Shown in pieces: positions 28,610 through 37,096 of a stretch of 64,000 nucleotides of DNA (its first letter is position 1; every line of letters starts with the position of its first letter). The translations under genes and the position numbers were made by a program. Origin of the DNA: Candidatus Eisenbacteria bacterium (lineage in GTDB: Bacteria > Eisenbacteria > RBG-16-71-46 > JAFGJU01); contig JAPLKG010000008.1 in the NCBI GenBank assembly GCA_026388185.1, positions 310,001 through 374,000 of the forward strand, in the 5' to 3' direction. Under the pieces are notes generated by a model, which searched no databases, was not told where the DNA came from, and was given only the letters and a program-made list of their open reading frames with translations.

Positions 28610-28937
28610 TGCGGCTACGCCCAATAGGATTGAGGACCTAACTGGAAGGCCAACTGTAAATACGATTACGACTCAGCGCTCGCCAGACCGCCACATCATT
28701 TCCTGACTCTCAGTTTTCTCTCACCCTGTGCGACGAGGCCACGGGATCCGTCCAGAATCCCCGACAGTCTTGCCTGTAGTCGCTCTCGTCGCAATATGGG
28801 TGGAATCCCGCTCCCCGCACCAGCCGCTTTGCGACTGTAGGTGGATCCCAATATCCCTAACGGTTTATGAAGAAACCCCTGAGGCATAAGAGATGAACAC
28901 CCTAACAGTTCGCCAGGGTTGTGGCATTGCTCAACCC
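28610..28937. other. intergenic stretch with second island repeat
   Basis: About 330 bases between convergent genes. It holds repeat copy 2 (28701-28836). No gene and no clear terminator is seen. Confidence 0.5.
28701..28836 (+). repeat. island repeat copy 2 with tRNA-Leu 3' fragment
   Basis: Shorter copy beginning near TTTTCTCTCACC. It contains ACGGGATCCGTCCAGAATCC and ends TCCCGCTCCCCGCACCA (28806-28822). Fourteen further bases (CCGCTTTGCGACT) are shared with copy 3, showing the two junctions have the same downstream flank. Confidence 0.75.
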
Positions 28938-31427
28938 CTATGTCTGCCGGCGGATATCGAGTCCAACCTTAGCTAGGAACTCTGGTATATTGCGCACCGT
29001 CTCTCTATCCCACTTCTTGACGTCTTCAGAGAGTTTGGTCCAAGGCACAAGATAAGGACTGATCTTCTTGGTCACATCCCTCTCTTGACCTAATTTCCAG
29101 CCTTTCGAAAGCCTCTCGACATTCCACCGAGCATGTTCCATCTCAGCCATAAGTTCGACCTCATCGCTAGTGAACGTCATTACCGCAATATTGCGATCAG
29201 TAACTCGGTGCACTGTGCAGCCAATCCGCTGCAGTTTCTCAAAAACGTGATCGGCCTGCTGCAGGTTAGAATCTCTAAGATCGCTCGCCAACTTTCCCCA
29301 ATCTGCCATGGCCGGATCCTGGCCCGCCATGCTATCACAGCGAACTCGACGGTAGTTCTCGTGGATTGCCTTTGCGATGTTCTCGCGAATTGTGCGCTCC
29401 ACGGCTTGGCTTCTGGAGCCGATGAATGTTCGTGCGGTCATCGTATCCACAGGCAGAGGGAGTAGTGAACTTGCGGTTCTCCATTCATCGTCTACCGGCA
29501 ATCTCGCTGCTTCACCGCCACTGCCTTCTACAATGCCAACGACCGCACCAAGAGCTAACGCTATTCTGTACTCCGCCGCAGCTATGCTACCGCCGCCGAT
29601 GCCAAGCACCTTGACGCTCGACGGTTTGATATCCGATGTCACAATGTCAGTCCAATACTGTAGAGCCTCAAGCGGACTGTATCCCGTCCCATCTGAGTGA
29701 CGCATCTCCACCGGTGATTTGTCGCTGAGAATACCCGGTGACTCGTCCGCCGGGACGTACCCGATCATTGTGATACCAGTGCCATGCTCTTTGTAGATAT
29801 CCACAAGTGCAGGCTCTCCTCCGTCTGCGTTGAGACGTGAAACAACGGTTCCGTTGAAACCCCGAAACGCATCGAGCAGAAGTTGACGATAGCCCTGGGT
29901 CTCCTGCTCAGAGCCGGAGTTGACTCCGCCAACCAGTACGATGACAGGGCCTGTAATCGTACTGGCAGCCTTCGAGGCTAGAGCCTTGAGTCTTTCCAGG
30001 GATTCCTTTGAGGGAAACTTAATTGCCTGCCCGAGCAGAAGGAGTCTTCTTGCCCACTCGTACCCCTGCAGCTTGTCCCCGAAAACCGCGAGCCTATCCA
30101 GAGAACGAAGCGAAGTCTCTATCATGAATGCCGCCGTGCTTAGCTGCACGGCTCGGGCATAAGCGGCTAGACTTTCGTAGGGCATCCCAAGCAGCAGGTA
30201 GAACTTCCCAATGTCATAGAAAGCCCAAGGTAGGTTCATACCCACATCGGCTTGATCGTGGCATCTGGCAATCGCACTGTCTATCGCAGGACGTAGCAAT
30301 CCCACCATTGCAACGTCTGCGCGACGCAAGAGCTCACATTCAAGATAGTTTCCCAGAGGATACGGATCAGACGGGTCAAGTTCAAAGGCCTGGCGGTACA
30401 GTTCACGCGCCTTCTCGTCATCAATCCCTTTCCACGTGCCCGCCAACGAAGCCAGAGCATCGGGGTCTTTGTTGGGTGGCGCGGCAGCCGCCTCAAGATA
30501 TTTCTGTCCGTTGCGGTATTCATCACTACCCGGGTTTGCCTTATGTAACTTGCACATTGCCATTCCAAGGTCTCTGAGGATTGCATGGTTTCCCGATTCG
30601 GCATATCTCTTGAGCACGCTTATTGCCTTTTCAAAGTCATCGAGGGTGATGGCTAGCTTCCCGATACGAGCAGCAAGGTCGGCGTTACCCGCATCATGTT
30701 CCAGGATGATCTCGAGAAGGTCGATCTCCTCGCGCATTGTTTCCTTAGTCATGTAAGCCCCGTAAGTGGCAGAGTAGCGTTGAAGAGCCGACTGGATTCT
30801 TGCAAATGAATTGTCGGTTTGCTCGAGCATGCCGGCCAGCGCCGATAGCTCTCGCTGCCACTTTTCGGGAATCTTGAAGGCGCCCTTGTAGGCTCTGTCA
30901 TGAGTGAAAACCGCCCAGGCGTGTTCAAGTATCGTCTTTACCTGTATCTCCGCTTTGAGGCCGAGAGTCTCTTCCGGGATTTCAACGTCCACGTCCCCGG
31001 TCGGAAAGACACCCGGCCTCAATCGAACCACGTAGTGGACGGAACGATAACCAAATTCAGCAGGCTTGAGCCGTTGTGCTACGTCGATAGTATTCTCCCA
31101 GTCAATGTCAAAGTGCCGTTCAATGAACTCACAGACGGCCCTGACTTCGGCAAGCGTGGGGAGTATCACTCTAGCGCCGCACAAGTCCGTTATCTGATTG
31201 ACAGGATCCCTGTACTTGTTCTTCTTCCGCTGGATCTTTTCCCCAAAGCTAGCGACTGACTTTGGTCGTGTCTGTACGATGGCTAGCGGCGCGTACTTCT
31301 TCGCGGCTTTCTCGAGCACCACTTGGAGCATGTTAGCGTACTTCTGGTAGCGCCCATGTATAGATTTGTATTTCTCTATCTGACTTTTGGCCCATTCCTC
31401 TTCTTTAGATTTGGTGCTTTCTTCCAT
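28938..31427 (-). CDS. RelA/SpoT-TPR-SLOG-RyR multidomain protein
   Basis: 829 residues from ATG 31427 (GAGGAACG upstream). Domains: short coiled coil, RelA/SpoT nucleotidyltransferase (about 50-210, with DLCGARVIL, GYRSVHYVV and EIQVKTILEHAWA), TPR-like helices (about 235-470), a Rossmannoid SLOG/LSDAT-type domain (about 493-655; VIVLVGGVNSG and LGIGGGSIAAAEYRIAL), and a C-terminal RyR domain (about 705-822; MEHARWNVERLSKGWKLG, PYLVPWTKLSEDVKKWDR). SLOG and RyR domains are described as nucleotide-ligand sensing parts of bacterial conflict systems; the RelA/SpoT part suggests the protein makes a (p)ppGpp-like nucleotide. No hydrolase (HD) domain is seen. A NUDIX gene lies 93 bases upstream on the same strand, a likely operon mate. 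Confidence 0.85.
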   Translation of the reverse strand: MEESTKSKEEEWAKSQIEKYKSIHGRYQKYANMLQVVLEKAAKKYAPLAIVQTRPKSVASFGEKIQRKKNKYRDPVNQITDLCGARVILPTLAEVRAVCEFIERHFDIDWENTIDVAQRLKPAEFGYRSVHYVVRLRPGVFPTGDVDVEIPEETLGLKAEIQVKTILEHAWAVFTHDRAYKGAFKIPEKWQRELSALAGMLEQTDNSFARIQSALQRYSATYGAYMTKETMREEIDLLEIILEHDAGNADLAARIGKLAITLDDFEKAISVLKRYAESGNHAILRDLGMAMCKLHKANPGSDEYRNGQKYLEAAAAPPNKDPDALASLAGTWKGIDDEKARELYRQAFELDPSDPYPLGNYLECELLRRADVAMVGLLRPAIDSAIARCHDQADVGMNLPWAFYDIGKFYLLLGMPYESLAAYARAVQLSTAAFMIETSLRSLDRLAVFGDKLQGYEWARRLLLLGQAIKFPSKESLERLKALASKAASTITGPVIVLVGGVNSGSEQETQGYRQLLLDAFRGFNGTVVSRLNADGGEPALVDIYKEHGTGITMIGYVPADESPGILSDKSPVEMRHSDGTGYSPLEALQYWTDIVTSDIKPSSVKVLGIGGGSIAAAEYRIALALGAVVGIVEGSGGEAARLPVDDEWRTASSLLPLPVDTMTARTFIGSRSQAVERTIRENIAKAIHENYRRVRCDSMAGQDPAMADWGKLASDLRDSNLQQADHVFEKLQRIGCTVHRVTDRNIAVMTFTSDEVELMAEMEHARWNVERLSKGWKLGQERDVTKKISPYLVPWTKLSEDVKKWDRETVRNIPEFLAKVGLDIRRQT

Positions 31428-31520
31428 CTGAACGTTCCTCGTGGTTTCGGTGCTTTCCGATGACTATCTATAATCGGAGAAAATGGTTTTCGATCTTACT
31501 GCTGCCATCTTGGGAAACGG

Positions 31521-31934
31521 TCAACTTTCCTCGGCTTGAATGTAGTTCTTAGCAAACACTCTGAATTGATCCACCAGATCCATGTCCGCAAGATCATGAG
31601 GATCGACCCAGATGTATTCGTCGTGCTCGCTGCTAAGGCGGACCTCGCCGGATTCTACAATACCTTCTAGAATCAAGTATGCAACTCTAGTCGTAGGCGA
31701 CTCGTACTCGGACGCTCCCAGAACACGTTGAAGTGAAACCCGCAGGCCGGTCTCCTCGGCAACCTCGCGCAGCAGCCCCTGTTCAAAGCTCTCCCCACTG
31801 TCAACTTTACCGCCGGGTAGGTCCCACCTCCCAGGGCTTCCCCTGGAACTCAACGAACGCTTGAGGAGCAGACAGCGTCCGTTGTTATCACGAAGCAGGA
31901 CCTTGGCAGACAACCTAATCGGTCTTGATGACAT
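31521..31934 (-). CDS. NUDIX hydrolase
   Basis: 137 residues from ATG 31934 (GGGAG seven bases upstream); the frame extends 29 codons further but without family similarity. The Nudix box GX5EX7REUXEEXGU is complete (GKVDSGESFEQGLL then REVAEETGLRV). The family cleaves nucleoside diphosphates linked to other groups, including damaged dNTPs, NAD, ADP-ribose and (p)ppGpp. It is transcribed just ahead of the RelA/SpoT-SLOG-RyR gene, so it may degrade or process the nucleotide made by that protein; this is inference from position. Confidence 0.85.
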   Translation of the reverse strand: MSSRPIRLSAKVLLRDNNGRCLLLKRSLSSRGSPGRWDLPGGKVDSGESFEQGLLREVAEETGLRVSLQRVLGASEYESPTTRVAYLILEGIVESGEVRLSSEHDEYIWVDPHDLADMDLVDQFRVFAKNYIQAEES

Positions 31935-32213
31935 TACGTGCTCCCAATTGGTGACTGAAATCCGTTTATTGGATTCCGGGTCCTCAGAGGCGTAAGTTGC
32001 GATACAAGGACTGCTCAGCACATCGGCCCGGACCGTTGCATCCAGCTTCTCAAGCCGGAAGGATTAGCACTATTCTTCGTTCTCAACGATAATGGCCCTG
32101 CTTTCGGACAGGGAAGCAGGTTAAGAGAATACTCTACCACTCCCGCGAACTGTTGGCCAGCCGTCTTCTTTCCTTATAGGTACTCGTGCGCACATTAACG
32201 CTCTCTTCGCTAC

Positions 32214-32363
32214 TCATTGCATGGCCTGCAGACAGGATTTCCAGTTCTTCTCAATCATCTTGGTACTAGGGTGGTTGGGTCCCAGGATCTCTTCAGCTAT
32301 TCCCAGGGCATGTTTGTATAGAGGCTCGGCCTCGGGATAGTTACCCTGGGCATAATAGAGCAG
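32214..32363 (-). pseudogene. C-terminal fragment of a TPR protein, cut by IS
   Basis: Reading the minus strand from the IS edge gives 49 codons and a stop. They include YYAQGNYPEAEPLYKHALGI and LGPNHPSTKMIEKN, which form a kinesin-light-chain-type (TPR_12) repeat. Such repeats usually sit at the C-terminus of NB-ARC/NACHT or TIR proteins. No matching upstream half is visible beyond the IS at 33350, so the rest was deleted. Confidence 0.7.
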
Positions 32364-33350
32364 GGACCTCCCCCCACAAAAATGATCCACTCATAATGTG
32401 AGTTTTCTGGCAAGATCTCTGTTTCTGGAAGGGGGTTTCGTCCATGAGGAAGTCGAAGTTCAGCGAGGAACAGGTTGCGTTTGCGTTGCGGCAGGCGGAG
32501 ACGGGCACGCGGGTGGCGGAGGTCTGCCGGAAGGTGGGGATCAGTGAGCAGACGTTCTTTCGATGGAAGAAGAAGTACGGAGGGCTTGGAGTTTCGGAGC
32601 TCAGGCGTCTGAAGCAGCTCGAGGAGGAGAACCGTCGGCTCAAGCGCATGGTGGCGGACCTGAGCCTGGATAAGCAGATGCTTCAGGATGTGCTGTCAAG
32701 AAAGCTCTAAGGCCAGCCCAGAAGCGTGAGCGCGTGGAGCATCTGCAAGAGGCGTATTGGGTGAGCGAACGGCGGGCATGCGATGTGGTGGTGATATGGC
32801 GATCGTCACATCGGTACTGTTCGCACGGGAGAGACGACGGAGCCTTGCGGATGCGGATCCGGGAGATCGCAGAGACGCGGTTTCGGGCGTTAACGATAGT
32901 CGATAATTATAGTCGGGAGTGCCTGGCGATTGAAGCCGGTCAAAACATCACGGGAGCGGAAGTCGTCGCCGTCGTGCGGCGGCTCGTGAAGGAACGGGGC
33001 GTTCCTGATCGCATACAATGCGACAAGGGGAGTGAGTTTATTTCTAAGGTTTTGGATAAGTGGGCCTATGAGCATGGAGTCACGATGGATTTCTCGAGAC
33101 CCGGCAAGCCCGGTGACAACGCGATGATCCAGTCGTTCAATGGAACGTTTCGGGATGAATGCCTGAATGTGAATTGGTTCTTGTCAATGGAGGATGTTCG
33201 AGAAAGAATAGAGAGGTGGCGCGAGGAGTATAACATGTTTCGACCTCATAGCTCGCTCGGTGATTTGACGCCACGGCAGTTCGCCGAGCAGTTCGCTGTG
33301 AGCTCGCAAGGTCAGAAAACTCTACTTTTGGCTGGACGGGGTAAGGTCAG
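32364..33350 (+). mobile_element. degenerate IS3-family insertion sequence
   Basis: Contains orfA and a damaged orfB. The ends show imperfect inverted repeats: GACCT and CCCC blocks followed by AGTTTTCTG on the left (32365-32413), and their complement on the right (33313-33349). No clear target duplication is seen. At under 1 kb it is about 200 bases shorter than usual IS3 elements, matching the deletion within orfB. Confidence 0.65.
32444..32710 (+). CDS. IS3-family transposase OrfA
   Basis: 88 residues with an N-terminal helix-turn-helix (FSEEQVAFALRQAETGTRVA, then VCRKVGISEQTFFRWKKKYG) and a C-terminal leucine-zipper-like segment (LKQLEEENRRLKRMVADL). It appears intact. It should bind the terminal repeats and fuse to OrfB by a -1 frameshift near the end (AAGAAAG, about 32698). 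The frame of orfB is -1 relative to orfA, as usual for the family. Confidence 0.85.
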   Translation: MRKSKFSEEQVAFALRQAETGTRVAEVCRKVGISEQTFFRWKKKYGGLGVSELRRLKQLEEENRRLKRMVADLSLDKQMLQDVLSRKL

Positions 33351-33360
33351 AATGGGTTGA
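32734..33360 (+). pseudogene. IS3-family transposase OrfB, internally deleted and catalytically dead
   Basis: The N-terminal region (WVSERRACDVVVIWRSSHRY, then MRIREIAETR) jumps straight into RALTIVDNYSRECLAIEAG. About 70 residues usually between these blocks, including the first catalytic Asp (WSMDFV-type motif), are missing. The second Asp is present but in QCDKGSEF instead of DNGSEF, and the catalytic Glu is Gln (DNAMIQSFNG instead of IESFNG). The frame stays open, but the DDE triad is destroyed, so the element cannot transpose by itself. Confidence 0.85.
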
Positions 33361-33432
33361 ACCCAGTGGCTTGCGACGCAAGCGATATCGTAACAGAGGG
33401 CCTGGCACTCTTGCCTCGCTCGGGCGACGGCA

Positions 33433-34536
33433 CTACTCCCGTTTAAGCTCCCTCTTCCAAATCATGTCGAGAAATCTGTCAAGTAGTCCAGATGAAACGA
33501 AAAGATTCACAGCTTTAGTAGTTTCGTGGGCGAGATTACCCCAGAGTGCTACCCGCCTGTCTCCCTGGTCCATGGAATGCTGAACGGTTATTCTCTCCTT
33601 ACTGACTGGGTCTCTTGGGAGCGCTTTAACAATATCCGCGGTCAATTTGTTGCTGACCGGCCCCCCGATGGCAATGAGCGGACATCTCATGAATTCCTGT
33701 TCTGCGAGCAGCCCCACGTCCGTGACCACACAGGCAAACTCCATTTTCTCGGGACTGCCTTTGCGATTGATTTCGTTCCTCAGCTCTGTTGCGTCTTCTC
33801 CATCGTGTATCTGTGGAAGGATCATGGCGCCTACAACTATCAATATGCTCTTCCTCCAATCCGGCCGCCTCTCCCGAAGCAGTTCACCAACGTTCACTGT
33901 CCAGCCCGGATGCTTGTAGAGGGGATCTATCCCATGGATGTCGCATAGAAGATCCCGTGCCTCGGGAATCTGAAGGTGCTTCCAGTATTCCATGGCCCTC
34001 GCAAATGCCACTACTAGCCCCGCTTCTGCGGGGGAGTGAGCCATCGAATCCTGACCAGCATGAGATGCTGAAGTAATCTCTTGTGACCCAGCCGGCCGAA
34101 CCCCCAACTCAAGCAACCCTCTTTCTATGCGAGGAAGAATGGCCAGCACACCCTCTGGTGGGATTCTGATTGAGACGGCAGCCCCCAGACACTGCGCCAG
34201 GTCAGGCTTGCGTTCCTGAAGCTCAGCGTGAGTGATGTCGCGAAGGACGGGAATAAAAGGCTTACCCTGTTCATAAGCTCTGACAACTTCGTTCGTGGTG
34301 TGGGAAGCACGGGCACGAAGGAAATCCTGGGAGATTACCACCAGAACAACTCTGGCCTGATCGATTGCCTCTCGCACCTGAGTTAGGTAAGTAACCCCGG
34401 GAAGGGCGTCACGTTCGTAATACCAGGTCGTATAGCCTGCTTTCTCCAGTCCCTCAGCAAGTTGCTTTACTACGTCGGAGTTTTTCTCAACGTAACTGAC
34501 GAAAATATCAGCCTTGCGGAGTCTCGAATTCGACAT
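33433..34536 (-). CDS. TIR domain protein with uncharacterised C-terminal domain
   Basis: 367 residues from ATG 34536 (GTGAGG eight bases upstream). Residues about 9-140 are a TIR_2 domain (ADIFVSYVEKNSD, GYTTWYYERDALPG, VVLVVISQDFL), with Glu83 at the usual NADase catalytic position. The C-terminal about 210 residues contain a Rossmann-like run (SILIVVGAMILPQI, CVVTDVGLLAEQEF, CPLIAIGGPVSNKLTADI) that I cannot assign; it may sense a ligand. TIR domains in bacterial immunity cleave NAD or make cyclic ADP-ribose signals when activated. A SLOG-4TM gene lies upstream on the same strand, 248 bases away. Confidence 0.78.
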   Translation of the reverse strand: MSNSRLRKADIFVSYVEKNSDVVKQLAEGLEKAGYTTWYYERDALPGVTYLTQVREAIDQARVVLVVISQDFLRARASHTTNEVVRAYEQGKPFIPVLRDITHAELQERKPDLAQCLGAAVSIRIPPEGVLAILPRIERGLLELGVRPAGSQEITSASHAGQDSMAHSPAEAGLVVAFARAMEYWKHLQIPEARDLLCDIHGIDPLYKHPGWTVNVGELLRERRPDWRKSILIVVGAMILPQIHDGEDATELRNEINRKGSPEKMEFACVVTDVGLLAEQEFMRCPLIAIGGPVSNKLTADIVKALPRDPVSKERITVQHSMDQGDRRVALWGNLAHETTKAVNLFVSSGLLDRFLDMIWKRELKRE

Positions 34537-34784
34537 TGGCTTAGCCTCACCCTGAATAGGTGTCTATACACCACATGAAATCTACATAGCGCTCAAGTCC
34601 GTGTCAACCTGTTGAAACGGTGGAAAGCGCTGGAGCGCTCTTTGACAATACCAAAGTTGCATCATCTCACTGACTCTTTCCTTCACTCTGATGAGGCCAG
34701 TAGTGGAGCTCACAAATGCGTTGTAGCTTCCACAACCTGCTCGGGATGTAACTAGCTCGGCTGCTAGGCTTCGAACAACGATCG

Positions 34785-36482
34785 CTATGGCCGAAGCACT
34801 TGAAACCTGAATATCACCCGCCAGTCCTGGTTTTCCAGAAGCATCAGCTCGTTGGCTTCTTCCAGGGAACCGACGAGCGTCTCCCTGTCTTCTGATTGCT
34901 CTATTCGCCCCGTAATTCTGGTCAAGTGGTCGACCATGTGTCTATATCGCTCCGAGTTTCGTAAGTACTCGCGGTGAATACGAATGCTTGCGATAGCAGC
35001 GCCAGCCGCCGGCAGAACTATAGCCCAGGACGCCAAGATATTCGTAAGAGTAGCAAGCTCTGGTCTCCAGTTGGCTTCGAGCCTGCCCGCATGGACGATT
35101 GCGACCACTAGCGTCAACGCGAACACCATCGCTCCGGCACTGGCAAGCCGAGTGTGCTTTGCCCTCTGCCTCACGCTTTTGCTCTTATAGAAAGAGATTT
35201 GGTCTTCTATCCATGCCGCCAGCAAGAAGTTTCTAAGATTCTCGAATGAGACTGTGGGGCTCGGGTCTCCCTTGGGCCGTGCGTCCCAAATCGACGCAAA
35301 TGCCTTAACCATCCAGTCATCTGGCCTGTACGATAGGCTCAGGGGTGGTGGTGCAGTTTTGGGAGGCTCGCATTCTATGCCTGCCACCCACAAAAAAATA
35401 GCGGCACGCAGACGCTCTGCCACAAATCTATAATCAATCCATTTGCGATGCCACTCACGCCGCCAGGAAAGCGCCAGTAACACGAGAATGGCCGCAATCT
35501 CACCAACCTCAACCCAAAGTAGGGCAGGGCGAAGCGGAAATAGAAGCGCTTGAACTGTCACTGTTGCCACTGCAGCTGCCGCCAGAAGGTAGATTGCAAC
35601 TCCTGCGTTCACATGGTAGGTCTGGTAGTGAGCGGCCAGGAAATCGGCACGTGCGTATTGAGAGACCATGTTGTCATGTAACGGCTTCAGAACGTCTGGC
35701 GGAAGGGTGTAAGGCGCCCCCGTTCGACCCGGAATGCCGAACTCAGCCTCAACTGCCGACATACTCCTGGTGCTGCCTAAGCGCTCGCCATTATAGGCGT
35801 CCAGATGCCTAAGAGAGTCAAGCGCATGATCCTCGCTTCCCACTCCCTCTGTTTTCTTCTCTTCGTTTATGCGCTCCAGCCTCTCCCTCGTCTTCTTTGT
35901 ATCTCCTATCTCGCCATTCTCCGAATTGATCCAGAATACGGACCGTCCGGTCTTGAGCGCATATTCCACTATCTCCGCCGTGCCCCCTCGGCCTTCCGAG
36001 GGTTTCCCGCTCCAGACGGCAATGAGCACGTCGCAATTGTCGACTACATACTGACCCACCTGCTCATATGCAGCAGGGCGGGGCTCCACAGTCTTGAGGG
36101 CGCGTGGTTCAGGGCTTGCCAGACCAAGAAGGCGCTTGAACTCTTCCTTCGATTCTTGTGTCTCGAAGTCTTGAAGATAGTCTTCCTCAGGTAATGGAAG
36201 TACTACTTCCAGACGGGGTTGCTGGCTGCCATCGGAGACCGGCCACTGCACAATCTCTGTCGCGACCAGGCGGTCGGCACCCTCGGCTAAAGGTGAAAGC
36301 ACCACATAGAGGTGCGGCGTGTGATCCAGAAGCTGGTCGATTCGCCGGAGCACGTCCTTCACTTTCCGGCGAAGAAGTTGCTCATTCGCAAGCTTTCTGT
36401 GGCCTGTTACGCCCATGCGCACAGTTGTGGGAATAAGGAGTTCCTTCCGATCAACTGACGAATCTGTGACCTTGTTTCTCAC
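34785..36482 (-). CDS. SLOG domain fused to 4TM (SLATT-like) membrane region
   Basis: 565 residues from GTG 36482, supported by GGGAGGG seven bases upstream. Residues about 20-225 are a SLOG-type Rossmannoid (RMGVTGHRKL, VVLSPLAEGADRLVA, NCDVLIAVWSGKPSEGRGGT), known from DprA-like and conflict-system nucleotide sensors. The C-terminal half has four predicted membrane helices (about 282-305, 310-328, 448-468, 478-500) separated by a conserved cytoplasmic segment, resembling SLATT-type effectors (SMODS/SLOG-associated). These are thought to form pores once the sensor binds a nucleotide signal (family knowledge). In this island the signal could come from the RelA/SpoT or TIR proteins (inference). 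Confidence 0.8.
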   Translation of the reverse strand: MRNKVTDSSVDRKELLIPTTVRMGVTGHRKLANEQLLRRKVKDVLRRIDQLLDHTPHLYVVLSPLAEGADRLVATEIVQWPVSDGSQQPRLEVVLPLPEEDYLQDFETQESKEEFKRLLGLASPEPRALKTVEPRPAAYEQVGQYVVDNCDVLIAVWSGKPSEGRGGTAEIVEYALKTGRSVFWINSENGEIGDTKKTRERLERINEEKKTEGVGSEDHALDSLRHLDAYNGERLGSTRSMSAVEAEFGIPGRTGAPYTLPPDVLKPLHDNMVSQYARADFLAAHYQTYHVNAGVAIYLLAAAAVATVTVQALLFPLRPALLWVEVGEIAAILVLLALSWRREWHRKWIDYRFVAERLRAAIFLWVAGIECEPPKTAPPPLSLSYRPDDWMVKAFASIWDARPKGDPSPTVSFENLRNFLLAAWIEDQISFYKSKSVRQRAKHTRLASAGAMVFALTLVVAIVHAGRLEANWRPELATLTNILASWAIVLPAAGAAIASIRIHREYLRNSERYRHMVDHLTRITGRIEQSEDRETLVGSLEEANELMLLENQDWRVIFRFQVLRP

Positions 36483-36844
36483 AGATAGGCCCTCCCACAG
36501 TTCTATGCCTCACGTTGTTCAAACCTGTCCAATGTAGTTAGCTTAAGCTGTCTCACATATGCTATCAGACCATGATTCCATTGCATAGGGAGAATCTCGC
36601 GGGCTATTGGTGTCAACGGTTCCGCTTACGCCGGCCTCTCTTGCTTTGCTGGCTGCGGACAATGGTGGAAGGAGCCACGAGCTATGCGATGATTGGGGCT
36701 CAGAGGTACTCGCCTCTTGAGAGGCGGTAGCGGATCACGCAATAGGGCATTTGTTGACGTCATTATCGCATTGTGGTATCTTAGAGTCCTGTGTAGACCG
36801 CAGAGCAAGGCTGCAAACGCTACAGCAGAAAGGAACGGTGGGAA
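36483..36844. other. divergent intergenic region
   Basis: About 360 bases between the SLOG-4TM gene (minus) and a small membrane ORF (plus). Apart from the plus-strand promoter at 36754-36782 I see no feature. Confidence 0.5.
36754..36782 (+). promoter_or_regulatory. sigma70-type promoter of small membrane ORF
   Basis: TTGACG (36754-36759), a 17-base spacer and TATCTT (36777-36782), 62 bases before the TTG start of the 66-residue ORF. Confidence 0.6.
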
Positions 36845-37045
36845 TTGAGAGCATTACTCTGGATAGGTTTGCCGGCACTGGTTGCGATCATTATTGTTGC
36901 CGCCCTCGTCCTCTGGGTTCGAAAGCGCCGGGAGGAAGAGGATCTTGCGAATTTCATCGCGGCGAGAGCGGCAAGAGCAGCGAGCCCAGAGGAAGAGCGC
37001 AGCAGCGCGCCATCATGCACTTCCAGTTCTCCGCTCACTAGGTAA
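36845..37045 (+). CDS. small single-pass membrane protein
   Basis: 66 residues from TTG 36845, with AAAGGA ten bases upstream and a good promoter before it. The N-terminus is one membrane helix (LLWIGLPALVAIIIVAALVLWV), followed by basic residues (RKRREEED) and an Ala/Arg-rich amphipathic tail, giving an N-out, C-in topology. No family is recognised. It sits between two large immunity-like genes transcribed the other way and ends 51 bases before the end of the convergent TIR-NACHT-TPR gene. It could be a small membrane effector or regulator, or a chance ORF; the promoter and topology favour a real gene. Confidence 0.5.
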   Translation: MRALLWIGLPALVAIIIVAALVLWVRKRREEEDLANFIAARAARAASPEEERSSAPSCTSSSPLTR

Positions 37046-37096
37046 GAACCGGATTCATGGCGCCGTAGGGCCTGATGTCGTCGGCCCAGTAAGCTT

